This document shows positions 46,161-55,064 of a stretch of 64,000 nucleotides of DNA, one piece after another (the first letter of the stretch is position 1; each line of letters begins with the position of its first letter). The translations under genes and the position numbers were made by a program. The stretch comes from Marinobacter algicola DG893 (GTDB taxonomy: Bacteria > Pseudomonadota > Gammaproteobacteria > Pseudomonadales > Oleiphilaceae). A model generated the notes under the pieces. The model was not told where the DNA came from. It ran no database searches and saw only the letters and a program-made list of their open reading frames with translations. The stretch is taken from assembly GCF_000170835.1 (NCBI RefSeq), contig NZ_ABCP01000004.1, positions 115,118 to 179,117 of the forward strand, given 5' to 3'.

Positions 46161-46296
46161 AGCCACCCTCACAACCAATACTCTTGTCGATCAGATTAGA
46201 ACATGTATTTCCGGAGTGCATGTTTCGACAACAGGAATGAACAATGAGCGCGCTCCTGTTTGCTGGGGACGTGGTTGCTGGCCTTAGACTAAGCTA

Positions 46297-47040
46297 TTAT
46301 TTTGATGCATTCACTTCACTAGAACACTTCAAGGTTATTGTAGTTGTTCGTGGAAATACCACCAACTCATCACCTTCCTGCCACGGCTGGCATTTAACCA
46401 TTACCTGCAGGAACACTGGATGTTCCAGCCACCCCCTCAGCCATCGCTGTAAATTCGGATAGGGCAGACTGTAAAACACCTCCCGATCCACATGGGCGAA
46501 CTGGCGCACAAAGGGCATGATGCCAATATCAGCGATGCTGATGTTGGCCCCCAGGAGAAACCGGTTCTTGGCCAATAGGCTTTCTAACGCCTGCAAAAAC
46601 ACCTCACCCTTTTTCCGGTAATCCAACTGGGAGAGTTCTGGGTGCCGATCCGCGTATTTATAGCGATCCAGCCAGTGTTTAAATTCGTTATCGTTACGGT
46701 CGATCAGGGCATTAGCGCTTACTAAATCAGTGTTCAACAAACCCTGCGGATCACTCTGCTGCAACGCCCATTCGACGATCTCCCGGCTTTCCTCAATAAC
46801 GAACCTCTCGGAGCTATCACCTCCCGCCAACTCCAGAACAGGAACCGTGCCTTTGGGACTGACCGCCAGCATCTGCGCCGGCTTGTTTTTTAGCACGATC
46901 TCCCGAAGCTCCACCGTCAGCCCGGCAAACAAGATCCCGAGCCGAGCGCGCATAGCGTAAGGGCAACGACGAAAGGAATATAAACGAGGCGGTGGCACGG
47001 TAATGGCGTAGCTCCTGGCTGAATTAACGAAGCCGCTCAT
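46297..47040 (-). CDS. Glutathione S-transferase family protein
   Basis: 247 residues. Thioredoxin-like N-domain LYSFRRCPYAMRARLGILFA with a Cys at the active position, PKGTVPVLEL cis-Pro loop and IEESREIVEW, then the all-helical C-domain (NRFLLGANISIADIGIMPFV). This fits an omega/beta-like GST. The start is uncertain: ATG 47040 gives family length; ATG 47076 has a short AGGGA site. Upstream frame continues into repeat copy 3. Confidence 0.8.
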   Translation of the reverse strand: MSGFVNSARSYAITVPPPRLYSFRRCPYAMRARLGILFAGLTVELREIVLKNKPAQMLAVSPKGTVPVLELAGGDSSERFVIEESREIVEWALQQSDPQGLLNTDLVSANALIDRNDNEFKHWLDRYKYADRHPELSQLDYRKKGEVFLQALESLLAKNRFLLGANISIADIGIMPFVRQFAHVDREVFYSLPYPNLQRWLRGWLEHPVFLQVMVKCQPWQEGDELVVFPRTTTITLKCSSEVNASK

Positions 47041-47136
47041 TGTAGCGAAATCTCTAGGGATCTGCGGGAGCGTCATTTCCCTGTTCAACAAACTGCCGAT
47101 AAGCCTCCAGCCTTGCCTGGTGACTACCTGCCAAAG

Positions 47137-47162
47137 GGAAAATAGATCGGTCCCGGTTTTCA
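47137..47162 (+). repeat. Dispersed repeat, copy 3 (left arm of inverted pair)
   Basis: GGGAAAATAGATCGGTCCCG followed by GTTTTC. Its first 20 bases are exactly the reverse complement of 47198-47217, forming an 81-base element with a 41-base centre. Confidence 0.8.
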
Positions 47163-47196
47163 TATGATCCGTTGCACGTAGCCTTAACTGAGAAAG

Positions 47197-47218
47197 CGGG
47201 ACCGATCTATTTTCCCCG
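47197..47218 (-). repeat. Dispersed repeat, copy 4 (right arm of inverted pair)
   Basis: The only copy in opposite orientation. CGGGACCGATCTATTTTCCC is the perfect complement of copy 3, and lies just after the stop of the 5'-nucleotidase gene at 47222. Confidence 0.8.
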
Positions 47219-47221
47219 GGT

Positions 47222-48199
47222 CTACTTTTCCGTTTTCCAGCTTTTCCTAGAATCCCTCAAAGGCGACCCAGATCTATAAGGCACCTTCCCTGCAGGCGTA
47301 TATCTGGCAGCCGGCTCCAGATGCACATCCTGATCATCGAAGAAGATGTGCGCCTTGAACGCCTTGATGATCTTCGATTTATCCAGCCCGCCCAGGAAAA
47401 AAATCTCATCCACATACACCCCCCAATGCCGCAGGGTTTTGATTACCCGCATCTCAGCCGGGCTGTTTCTTGCGGTGATGATGGCCACACGAACGGGTGA
47501 AAAGTCGACCTTGTGAGGAAGCCGGTCCTGCAAACGTGACAACTTCCGAAGCAGCGTTGCATAAGGCCCGTCGCTCAGGGGATTGTCCTGTTCTCTATCC
47601 TCAGACGAATGAAACCCTTTCAGGCCCTCGGCCTTGTACACGATTTCACTCTCGTCACTGAACAGCACCGCATCGCCATCGAAGGCGATTCGTACCTGGC
47701 CATCGGGAATGGCTTCCATATTGGCGGGTGGCTCCTTCACCAGAGCCACAGCGCAGCTGTCGCTATCAATCACCCGCTGCGCATCTTTGGTATTGGTGGT
47801 CAGGAACAGATCCACATCGTAAGCGTCCAGATAGTCCACTACGGACTCACCACCGGTGAACGCAGATCGTGTGATATCCAGGCCGTACTCGCGAATGTTA
47901 TGAAACACCCGCACCCCGGTTTCGGGACTGTTGCGGGACATCACCACAACTTCCACCAGTGGGGCCTTGTCGCCGGACTGAAATTGGTTCAGAGAGAGAA
48001 GGGCCTTCACCAGGTAGAACCCTGTGCCAGGCTTTAGCCCATCGGACTCACGGGCCGCCATGTATTCACGGTACTCTTCGATAGCCTCTTCACGATTGGA
48101 TTCAAACTTGCTGCGAAATACGAAATCCGCCTCGCTCAAGTCGAACAATGCCGTTGCTGTGATGCCAACCACCAGGGTATCCGATAAATCGTAGGCCAT
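47222..48199 (-). CDS. Cytosolic 5'-nucleotidase family protein (PF06189-type)
   Basis: 325 residues. Motifs fit the 5-nucleotidase family: VGITATALFDLSEADFVFR, VVVMSRNSPETGVRVFHNI, RIAFDGDAVLFSDESE (HAD-like Asp-x-Asp) and FFLGGLDKSKIIKAFKAHIF, FFDDQDVHLE. It would remove phosphate from nucleoside monophosphates. Module lies between repeat copies 4 and 5. Confidence 0.83.
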   Translation of the reverse strand: MAYDLSDTLVVGITATALFDLSEADFVFRSKFESNREEAIEEYREYMAARESDGLKPGTGFYLVKALLSLNQFQSGDKAPLVEVVVMSRNSPETGVRVFHNIREYGLDITRSAFTGGESVVDYLDAYDVDLFLTTNTKDAQRVIDSDSCAVALVKEPPANMEAIPDGQVRIAFDGDAVLFSDESEIVYKAEGLKGFHSSEDREQDNPLSDGPYATLLRKLSRLQDRLPHKVDFSPVRVAIITARNSPAEMRVIKTLRHWGVYVDEIFFLGGLDKSKIIKAFKAHIFFDDQDVHLEPAARYTPAGKVPYRSGSPLRDSRKSWKTEK

Positions 48200-48246
48200 G
48201 GGCAGTCCTTACAGGTGCTATCAGCTGTGCGCTATCTTTGGTGACA

Positions 48247-48269
48247 GTAAATCTGTCATGGTTTCCCCA
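48247..48269 (+). repeat. Dispersed repeat, degenerate copy 5
   Basis: AGTAAATCTGTCATGGTTTC matches the consensus except at three positions. Directly follows the yfcE-type gene stop. Confidence 0.45.
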
Positions 48270-48274
48270 CCCGA

Positions 48275-48730
48275 TCAAACCGGCAACTCGATAATCTCAC
48301 CAACCACACCGTCTTCACTCACATGCAGGCGCCCCACCGTTATCGGAAGTATAAAACGCCGGGGACCGGCGCCACCTGGATTGAAGTAAAGCACATCGCC
48401 AATCCACTCATTACGGGGTTTGTGGGAATGGCCGGCGATGACCACGCGGTAACGGCCCTGCGGATCGATTTGGAGGGCTTTGACATCGTGGAGCATGTGG
48501 AAGGCGTGGCCGAGGAATTCCATATCCTGGACATCGGAAAGCGTGGCTGCGCGACCTGCTTTGTCGATATTGCCACGGATCGCTACCACCGGCGCGATCG
48601 CCTCCAACGCATCCAGAACCTCATCCCGTCCCACATCCCCGGCATGGAGGATCAGATCCGAGCCCTTCAACACCTCAAGAGCCTCGGGGCGGATCTTACT
48701 GTGGGTATCTGCGATTACACCGATTTCCAT
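48275..48730 (-). CDS. yfcE: YfcE/MJ0936-family metallophosphodiesterase
   Basis: 151 residues. Calcineurin-like motifs: IGVIADTHSK (D-x-H), LILHAGDVG (GD), VAIRGNID (GN) and VVIAGHSHKP (GHSH). These bind two metals and cleave phosphodiesters. The ATG at 48730 matches the family; longer reading adds 24 unlikely residues. A stump of a near-identical gene is at 28984. Flanked by repeat copies 5 and 6. Confidence 0.88.
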   Translation of the reverse strand: MEIGVIADTHSKIRPEALEVLKGSDLILHAGDVGRDEVLDALEAIAPVVAIRGNIDKAGRAATLSDVQDMEFLGHAFHMLHDVKALQIDPQGRYRVVIAGHSHKPRNEWIGDVLYFNPGGAGPRRFILPITVGRLHVSEDGVVGEIIELPV

Positions 48731-48792
48731 GCGTCCGCCCCTTACCACGTCTCTGTCTTCCGCGCTTTCCTCAGCTGGTATGCATTCTCTAG

Positions 48793-48817
48793 GCAAATAC
48801 ATCCGTCCCGGTTTTCC
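48793..48817 (+). repeat. Dispersed repeat, copy 6
   Basis: GCAAATACATCCGTCCCGGT then TTTCC; direct orientation, 33 bases after the end of the Sel1-thioredoxin gene. Confidence 0.75.
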
Positions 48818-48849
48818 GCAGAATGGGGGATGACAAATCCAAAGTCTGT

Positions 48850-50157
48850 TCAGTTATTCGATACATACAGCTCGACGTCCCGGCGAAGTTTCTCCGATAC
48901 TGGCTCCGATGTAGGTTTAAATATGTTGTGAGCATACTCCTTACCATTAAACTCAAATGTATTGGCTGATACCCCTCCGTTCGCATTTACAATATTTTCG
49001 ACATATTCTGAATAATGCTGGGGATTACATTCGGAAACGTCAACTGAGTAGGCACGAAGCAATGATTCGTACATGTCGTTTTTTGATTGAAAATTTCTTA
49101 TAGCCGAGCCATCTGTCGGATGCCCTAAAATGCGCCAGTCAAGCACATCGGAACCATCCTGCATTGGCAAAATATTTTCTTCAGCGGTAGCGGCAAGCTT
49201 TACCAAAGCACCGGCTACTGTTGCAGCACCCTTTTTGGACCGTATGCAATGGAGGTAAAAGGACGGGGTTATTATGTCCTGTGTAGGGTCGCCGAATCGA
49301 TTCGGGCTTTCAGTGCGCAATCGAAATGGCACTTCACGCAGAACGATAGACAAACGACCTTGTTCGGCCTGATCCAGATAATAGCGTAACTCATCATTCA
49401 AGAAGTCCAGGCAATGCTTGCATGCCAGAGAGTAGTTAATGACGACCATCGGAGCAGAAGGGTTTTTGGAGACTAGCGTCTGATAATTTATAACGCCATT
49501 TTCTTTCTCCCATAAAGCTTGCGCTCCTTCGACCCCTCTACTGGCTGCGCCTCGCAACCACTTCAATGCTTGCTCTTTGTCTTTATCAGTGCCAAGTCCA
49601 CGGTTGTAGGCGTAGTACATATCTAACATCGCCGGCCCATAATTATTGAGTGCTGCCTGGGCAATCATCAGAAATGACGCCGTCTGATCTTTTTCTACTC
49701 CTATGCCAAGTCGATACAACGCAGCGAGTTCACGCTGCCAATAGGGATCTTCAGTATCAGCCAGATTTGAAATCCAAAAGGCCATGCCAACTCGGCTGAC
49801 AACATCTGTTTGATAAGACTCCTTGTAGATCTCAACGAGCTTAACCATCGCAGGCTTGAATGCCTTTTCACCTGATTTTTTTAACAACTCCAAGCCACGC
49901 TGGGTATTCTTTTCAACACCCAGGCCGTAATAATTCAGCAACCCGAGATAGTAATTTGCTTTAGCCCCTGGTTCGTCCTCTAAGGAGAGTAGGCGAAAGG
50001 CTTCAGAATAGTTCTTCTCACCTATCGCTTTTTCCGCTTCATCCATACCAGCATATGAGGAACTGCTGCATACGTAGGATAGAATAAAAATTATGAAGCA
50101 AGTGACTTTATGTATTCTATTAGCACGGTGTTGAGTATCAAAACGGCCACATTTCAT
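48850..50157 (-). CDS. Sel1-repeat protein fused to DsbA/thioredoxin-like domain
   Basis: 435 residues. A signal peptide (TCFIIFILSYVCSSSSYA) leads to Sel1 repeats at about 45-215 (AKANYYLGLLNYYGLGVEKN, ALYRLGIGVEKDQ, YAYNRGLGTDKDKEQALKWL). From about 225 a thioredoxin-fold domain follows: PMVVINYSLACKHCLDF, with a CKHC redox pair, then a helical insert of DsbA type. Probably periplasmic thiol oxidation or isomerisation of a partner held by the Sel1 part. Fusion is unusual. Module between repeats 6 and 7. Confidence 0.75.
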   Translation of the reverse strand: MKCGRFDTQHRANRIHKVTCFIIFILSYVCSSSSYAGMDEAEKAIGEKNYSEAFRLLSLEDEPGAKANYYLGLLNYYGLGVEKNTQRGLELLKKSGEKAFKPAMVKLVEIYKESYQTDVVSRVGMAFWISNLADTEDPYWQRELAALYRLGIGVEKDQTASFLMIAQAALNNYGPAMLDMYYAYNRGLGTDKDKEQALKWLRGAASRGVEGAQALWEKENGVINYQTLVSKNPSAPMVVINYSLACKHCLDFLNDELRYYLDQAEQGRLSIVLREVPFRLRTESPNRFGDPTQDIITPSFYLHCIRSKKGAATVAGALVKLAATAEENILPMQDGSDVLDWRILGHPTDGSAIRNFQSKNDMYESLLRAYSVDVSECNPQHYSEYVENIVNANGGVSANTFEFNGKEYAHNIFKPTSEPVSEKLRRDVELYVSNN

Positions 50158-50576
50158 TATTCTTTCCCTAAATTAAATATCAATCCGGTTGATGTAACTA
50201 TCTTAGATCATTTTCGAGGCAGCAGTTCGGTAAGTAATATGCCAAGCTATTCTGGCTGTATTCTAAGAAACATTCCAGCCTCCGCACAGAGTGAGAGTTA
50301 AAACGAGCCTGTAAAAAACAATCACCCTAGCCTGTCTTGGCATCAGCTTCTCCTTGCTTTTAAAGCACAGAATCCGTTCTATGCAGTGGAAGCCGATGTT
50401 AACCAAACCAGAGAGACTGTTGGTAGTGACTCGAGTTGGCTTTCAGACACTGAAAAAGCAGGGAAAATAAATCTGTCCCGACTTCCCGATCAGAACACCT
50501 GCCCAGGTTTTCGACAGGTTGCGCTCAAAAGGGAGTGCCCGTATATTCCTGCCAAGTCACTGAGAAGGAACCCGAC
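50158..50576. other. Intergenic region with repeat copy 7
   Basis: 419 bases between divergent genes. AT-rich near the Sel1 gene start. Contains repeat copy 7; GTTGGTAGTGACTCGA at 50419-50434 resembles the segment just before copy 10 (GTTGGTAGCGACTCAA), so the repeat unit may extend about 40 bases further upstream. Confidence 0.4.
50460..50487 (+). repeat. Dispersed repeat, copy 7
   Basis: GGGAAAATAAATCTGTCCCG followed by ACTTCCC, direct orientation. Confidence 0.75.
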
Positions 50577-51080
50577 ATGAAAAGGATCTTCATCGTTCCC
50601 CTGCTCGCCTTGTGCCTGTTCGCTACAGGCTGCATGGCCGGCAACCTCGTCTTGTCACAAGACCTCGCATTGGATTATCCCGAACCTGAACTGATCTCCC
50701 ATACCAGTACCACTCTCATCTTCAAATACAAGGACTGGGCGATGTCTCACGAAATAGTCGATGCCGAGGCTTTCTACCCTGGCGTCGACCTGTCCGGTAA
50801 TGCTGAACAATTCATTCGTGCGTTGTTCATTGAAGATGTTCGGCCATCGCTATCTTCCGAACTTCGGGATATGGCGGTCAAGCAACGGGAAGCCTTCGAT
50901 ATACCCCACCATACAGTTTACAAAGATTCTCTCGGCTCATTCGACATACTGGGAGGTTATAGCGAGACCCACGGTCTTGGGCATATCTACATTTTTGACC
51001 GAGTGGCTATTCATCACATTGTCGTCAAAGGAAAAGACGCGCGCTACAAAGAGGTGGCGAAAAGCATCAGGGAGAGATAA
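50577..51080 (+). CDS. Small lipoprotein, unknown
   Basis: 167 residues, lipobox LLALCLFATGC. Mature part about 148 residues with mixed alpha/beta pattern and no known family. GAAGGAA site precedes the ATG at 50577. Its stop directly touches the next start, so the two genes are one operon within a repeat-bounded module. Confidence 0.6.
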   Translation: MKRIFIVPLLALCLFATGCMAGNLVLSQDLALDYPEPELISHTSTTLIFKYKDWAMSHEIVDAEAFYPGVDLSGNAEQFIRALFIEDVRPSLSSELRDMAVKQREAFDIPHHTVYKDSLGSFDILGGYSETHGLGHIYIFDRVAIHHIVVKGKDARYKEVAKSIRER

Positions 51081-51401
51081 ATGGATATATACAATCGAGA
51101 GCACCTGAAAGAGTTTCTGGTGGCCCTTTTCGGTACGCAGGCCAATAGCAGGCACCCGAATGAAGAACTGTTCAACCTCACGTACAAACTCGTTGCCGAA
51201 TCTGGCGAGTGCAGTGAGGCGATGCGCTACATTCCCGAGCCACTGGCACCAGGAAAAGCACCTTTCAAATGGCTGAAGAAAGAAGTGCGGTCGAAATTCC
51301 TGAAAACACTCCAGGAAAATAAAGAGCAATACGTCATATGTTTGCGTGGAGCCGCGTACAACATGGCGTTGGAGTTCAAAATGGCAGCGCAAGGCGTGTA
51401 G
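51081..51401 (+). CDS. Small cytoplasmic protein, unknown
   Basis: 106 residues, helical and Lys/Glu-rich (KAPFKWLKKEVRSKFLKTL), no membrane segment. Translation starts right after the stop of the lipoprotein gene, indicating coupling. No family recognised. Confidence 0.5.
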   Translation: MDIYNREHLKEFLVALFGTQANSRHPNEELFNLTYKLVAESGECSEAMRYIPEPLAPGKAPFKWLKKEVRSKFLKTLQENKEQYVICLRGAAYNMALEFKMAAQGV

Positions 51402-51524
51402 CGTTTTCACTGTCCCATTTTTACATCGTTTATACGGAAAGCAGCCCCATATGGGACTGTTTTCAGAACTACCTTGCCGGGATTTCACTAGTGCTGCGGG
51501 TGTTTAACAGTCAATAACATTCGC

Positions 51525-51550
51525 GCAAATAGATCTGTCCCGGTTTTCCC
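51525..51550 (+). repeat. Dispersed repeat, copy 8
   Basis: GCAAATAGATCTGTCCCGGT then TTTCCC, direct orientation, 17 bases after the antitoxin stop. Confidence 0.8.
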
Positions 51551-51568
51551 GCAAATTCCCCACCTCAC

Positions 51569-51880
51569 TCAAGCCGCGCGAGGAGAGCCGTTATCCTCAT
51601 CGGCCTGCAAAGTCCAGGTCATCCCCAAAGCGCGCCCCGCTTTAACAAGCGTTGTGATGGTTACACCGGTATCCTTCTCATCAAGAAGGCGGTTAACCAC
51701 CGTTCGGCTGGTATGCATTTTCCGGGCAAGCTGGGATTTATTTACGCCGGTGTGCCCCATAGCCTGCTGAATCTGCCAGACAATTACCCGCTTCAGCGCC
51801 TCGGCTTCTGCTTGCTCAAGTGTGCCATCAGACTCAAGCAGATCATCAAGAGAGCTGCCAACGTGCTTATGCTGTGTCAT
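51569..51880 (-). CDS. XRE-family antitoxin
   Basis: 103 residues; helix-turn-helix QLARKMHTSRTVVNRLLDEK with short C-terminus ending LQADEDNGSPRAA. ATG 51880 has GGGAG seven bases upstream. Lies just after the toxin gene on the same strand, a toxin-first pair. It would bind the toxin and repress the operon. A relic of a related antitoxin is at 42756. Confidence 0.82.
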   Translation of the reverse strand: MTQHKHVGSSLDDLLESDGTLEQAEAEALKRVIVWQIQQAMGHTGVNKSQLARKMHTSRTVVNRLLDEKDTGVTITTLVKAGRALGMTWTLQADEDNGSPRAA

Positions 51881-51894
51881 TTCATTGCTCCCAT

Positions 51895-52248
51895 TCAAAC
51901 AAGATCTCTCTTTCGATCCCTTGCCTTCGCCAACTCTTGATCCGGTGTTTTCTGAGTCTTTTTGATAAAGCCGCTCAGCAACACCATATCGCCGCGAAAC
52001 ATCGTGAATATGACTCGTGCAATCCGACTGTTAGAGAGATCGCTGCGAACCTCCCACAAGTCTGAATTGGCTTTACCCGAGAAGCCCCTCACCAAGGGCA
52101 TTCCCAGTGGCCAGCCATATTCCAGCGTTTTCAGGTCCGTCCCAATCACGGAACGATCATCCTTATCCAGTTTCAGCAACCACTCTTTGACCGGCTCTCG
52201 ACCACTGGCTGTTCTGTAAAATACGACGTTAACCGTTTTCCTTGTCAT
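51895..52248 (-). CDS. RelE/HigB-like (Gp49-type) toxin
   Basis: 117 residues: VNVVFYRTASGREPVKEWLL, then LVRGFSGKANSDLWEVRSDL and ARVIFTMFRGDMVLLSGFIK followed by KKTQKTPDQELAKARDRK. This is the phage Gp49/HigB-like toxin pattern of mRNA interferases. Operon with the XRE antitoxin 14 bases downstream. Confidence 0.85.
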   Translation of the reverse strand: MTRKTVNVVFYRTASGREPVKEWLLKLDKDDRSVIGTDLKTLEYGWPLGMPLVRGFSGKANSDLWEVRSDLSNSRIARVIFTMFRGDMVLLSGFIKKTQKTPDQELAKARDRKRDLV

Positions 52249-52429
52249 ACAACCCCTTCCTTGGCGAAAGCCAAGCGTACCTAAATAAGTACTACTCTGC
52301 CAGCCTTATACTGATCCATCATCTTTTTCACCGTTTTACAATTGAACGCCCAACAAACAGGCATAACCCTGAATAACTGCTAGTCTTAGTTAGGAAACTA
52401 AAACAAATAGAAGCATGGAGCGCCCAGCG

Positions 52430-53782
52430 ATGCCCCGTCCCGACTTCCTCACTGGCGGAGAGCCAGCACGCCTAATCCCCGTAACGCCAGACAGCGCCAG
52501 GGAACAGAAATCCGTCTCCGTAATCTTGTCCGGTCTGCGCTCCGTTCTTGAACTGCGACAGTCCCTGCTGAAATCTGTGGGAGTGCGCGTTGGCACCAAC
52601 GCCACCCTTGAGGCATTGATAGAGCCGGTATTCCAGAACGAGGACAAGAAAGCGGTCAAAAATAAAGACCGACCAGACGGCCTCCTGATTCTTCGCACTG
52701 GCAGGCGTGAATGGCGTGCGTTAATAGAAGCCAAGGTCGGCAACGACACCATTGGCGAGGAACAGGTATCGCGCTACCTCCAGCAAGCAAAGAATCATAA
52801 ATTGGATGCCGTAATCACCATCACCAACCAGTTCGCCGCGCTGCCGACTCACCACCCGGTAAAGCTCCCGAAAAACGCCACCAAATCCGTAGCGCTCTAC
52901 CACTGGTCGTGGGCATTCATCCGCACCCAGTGCCAGCTACTGCTCAAAAACGACGGCGTTGAAGATGAGGACCAGGTATTCATCCTCAGCGAAATACTGC
53001 GCTACCTTGAAAGCGACCGCTCCGGCATCAGCCATTTCGACCAGATGAATGCCGAGTGGAAAGACGTCGTCAACAAAGTGAAAAGCAACGCCACGCTGGC
53101 CAAAACCAGTGATGAGGTACAGAACACCATCGCCGCCTGGCACCAGGAACAACGGGACCTTTGCCTGATCATGTCCCGGCTGACCGGCAGCGACGTTTCC
53201 CTGAAACTGAAAAACGACCACCGCCTGGACCCTGCCAAGCGCCTGAAGGACGATGCCGATGCATTCTGCAAAACACCGGCACTGAACTGCGCACTCCAAA
53301 TCATCAACGCAGCGGCGGACCTAGAAGTAACCGCAGACCTTCAGCGGCGAATGATTTACTGCTCCATGCGCCTGACGGCACCGAAGGACAAACAGAGCAC
53401 CAAAGCCAGAGTGAACTGGCTTCTGCGACAACTGAAGAAGACAGAACCCGCCGGATTCTTCATCCGCGCCACCAGGCCCGGCAAAGCAGAAACAACCTAC
53501 CAGGCACTGAAAGACCTGCGGGATTCGCCGGAATTGTTGGAATCAGATACCTCCAACACTGCCGCTACAACGCTGGAAGTGGTTTACGAGGTGGATCTTG
53601 CCGGGAAATTCAGTGGGCGGAAGGTGTTTGTGGAGGAGTTGGAGAAGGCTGTGCCGCATTTTTATCAGGCGGCTGGGCAGTTGTTGAAGGCTTGGACACC
53701 TCCGCCTCCTAAGATCACTAGAACTGAAAGTGAGCCGAAAACTCATGAAGAAGTGACATTAGAAAAGACAGATCTGTCCTAG
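52430..53782 (+). CDS. PD-(D/E)XK nuclease-like protein
   Basis: 450 residues. The N-terminal third has a restriction-fold core: KNKDRPDGLLILRTGRREW then RALIEAKVGND (Asp83, Glu100, Lys102, with the usual PD-x16-ExK spacing) and EQVSRYLQQA as motif IV. The remainder is helical with no known domain. Start 52430 has GGAG nine bases upstream. The last codons (KTDLS) come from repeat copy 9, so the native C-terminus may have been replaced. A defence or DNA-processing role is likely but unproven. Confidence 0.72.
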   Translation: MPRPDFLTGGEPARLIPVTPDSAREQKSVSVILSGLRSVLELRQSLLKSVGVRVGTNATLEALIEPVFQNEDKKAVKNKDRPDGLLILRTGRREWRALIEAKVGNDTIGEEQVSRYLQQAKNHKLDAVITITNQFAALPTHHPVKLPKNATKSVALYHWSWAFIRTQCQLLLKNDGVEDEDQVFILSEILRYLESDRSGISHFDQMNAEWKDVVNKVKSNATLAKTSDEVQNTIAAWHQEQRDLCLIMSRLTGSDVSLKLKNDHRLDPAKRLKDDADAFCKTPALNCALQIINAAADLEVTADLQRRMIYCSMRLTAPKDKQSTKARVNWLLRQLKKTEPAGFFIRATRPGKAETTYQALKDLRDSPELLESDTSNTAATTLEVVYEVDLAGKFSGRKVFVEELEKAVPHFYQAAGQLLKAWTPPPPKITRTESEPKTHEEVTLEKTDLS

Positions 53783-53788
53783 TTTACC
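53762..53788 (+). repeat. Dispersed repeat, copy 9
   Basis: GAAAAGACAGATCTGTCCTA then GTTTACC; more divergent, and it supplies the stop codon of the nuclease-like gene. Confidence 0.6.
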
Positions 53789-54101
53789 GAAAGAGGGATC
53801 CACCACTACATCTAGTGTATTGACGAATCACACACAAACACCTGATTGAGCGCTATTTTTACCCTATGCAACTGTTCTACCATTGATTTCTACTTTATGT
53901 AGCGAGTAATCAATAGCTCTCTTCTTATTCAAAGACCACTATATCCTGTTATACTGAAAAAACTGATTAATTAATCACCAGAAAGCCCTGATGGAGAACA
54001 TCCAGCGGCATTGCGGTATCGCGAAGACTCGTCCTCTGTGAAAGATCGCCTTCGCTTAAATTCAGGGAGTCAACGAGACTTCAGAAGCTGAGGAACATCG
54101 A
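53783..54101 (+). promoter_or_regulatory. Promoter region of ImmA/IrrE gene with palindromic operator
   Basis: 319 bases. TATACT at 53950-53955 is a good -10 box. Right after it TGATTAATTAATCA (53964-53977) is a perfect 14-bp palindrome at the expected transcription start, a plausible repressor site. The rest shows no gene. Confidence 0.45.
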
Positions 54102-55064
54102 ATGTCTAAAGCTCGTTCAGTAATGCTTTCCATGAGTCGCGAGGCCTATCGGAACCAGTACGCCCACATTGAAGAGCTGGAGCAAGGCTACGAGAAGGAA
54201 GAGAAAAAACTCCATCGCTCAAGTCGGGCTTCTGCTTCAGCCCCGAACCCAGGAGTGTTCCACAACCCTTACCTCTTCGTGGATAACGAGGAATCGCAAA
54301 TCGAGTTCGATCCCAAAGCTCAGTCTGAGGGGATGAATGCGGGCTTGGCAGTTACCCCCCTACCCTATAAAACCGCAAAGAAACAAACCTACTCCGACAA
54401 AGATATTCAGAAAATCGTGACGACTTTGCATCGCCACATTTGGGTAAAACGCAAGGCCATTTGGGGCAGTACGGTGCCGAAAGACCCCGTTGAAATGCTT
54501 GATCCAAAGGTCGTAGCCAGTCTTCTCGGGTTCAGCTATCACGAAGAGTCAGGCATAGGAATTCACCAGACCAGTGATGGTGATGCAAATGTTGCCGGCC
54601 TTATAGACGATAGTGCAAAAGCGATTTATATCTCCTCTCAGTTCAAATCCAAAATGAGGCGTTTTACAGCAGCCCACGAGATCGGTCACGCCGCCCTGCA
54701 TGACCTGCAGGGCACAATGCATCGTGATCGACCAGAGGACTTCCAACGCCCTCGACGAGAACAGAAAGAAAGAGAGGCCGATAGATTTGCAACCTATTTC
54801 TTGATGCCGGAAAACCTTGTTGTGGTGCGTTTTCTTGAAATTTTCCACACTCGCCCGTTTGAGATCACCTCGGAGACAGCATTTGCTCTAGGATTCAAGA
54901 ATGCAAACGAACTTGCCAGAAAATATAGAACTCGTCGGGAACTCGCCCGACTACTTGCCTCAACTGAACATTTTAATTTTGAACACTTTGTGTCTTTGGC
55001 AAACCAGTTTCATGTTTCAACGGAAGCAATGGCAATCAGGATTGAGGAGCTTGGCTTAGTGTGA
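54102..55064 (+). CDS. ImmA/IrrE-family metallopeptidase
   Basis: 320 residues. Zinc motif HEIGH at 192-196 within RRFTAAHEIGHAALHD, third ligand in EREADRFATYFLMPENL. These enzymes cleave XRE repressors to switch on mobile elements or stress genes. A matching repressor is not adjacent, which is unusual; ATG has GAGGA upstream. C-terminal part has a winged-like segment (FALGFKNANELARKYRTRRE). Module between repeats 9 and 10. Confidence 0.85.
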   Translation: MSKARSVMLSMSREAYRNQYAHIEELEQGYEKEEKKLHRSSRASASAPNPGVFHNPYLFVDNEESQIEFDPKAQSEGMNAGLAVTPLPYKTAKKQTYSDKDIQKIVTTLHRHIWVKRKAIWGSTVPKDPVEMLDPKVVASLLGFSYHEESGIGIHQTSDGDANVAGLIDDSAKAIYISSQFKSKMRRFTAAHEIGHAALHDLQGTMHRDRPEDFQRPRREQKEREADRFATYFLMPENLVVVRFLEIFHTRPFEITSETAFALGFKNANELARKYRTRRELARLLASTEHFNFEHFVSLANQFHVSTEAMAIRIEELGLV

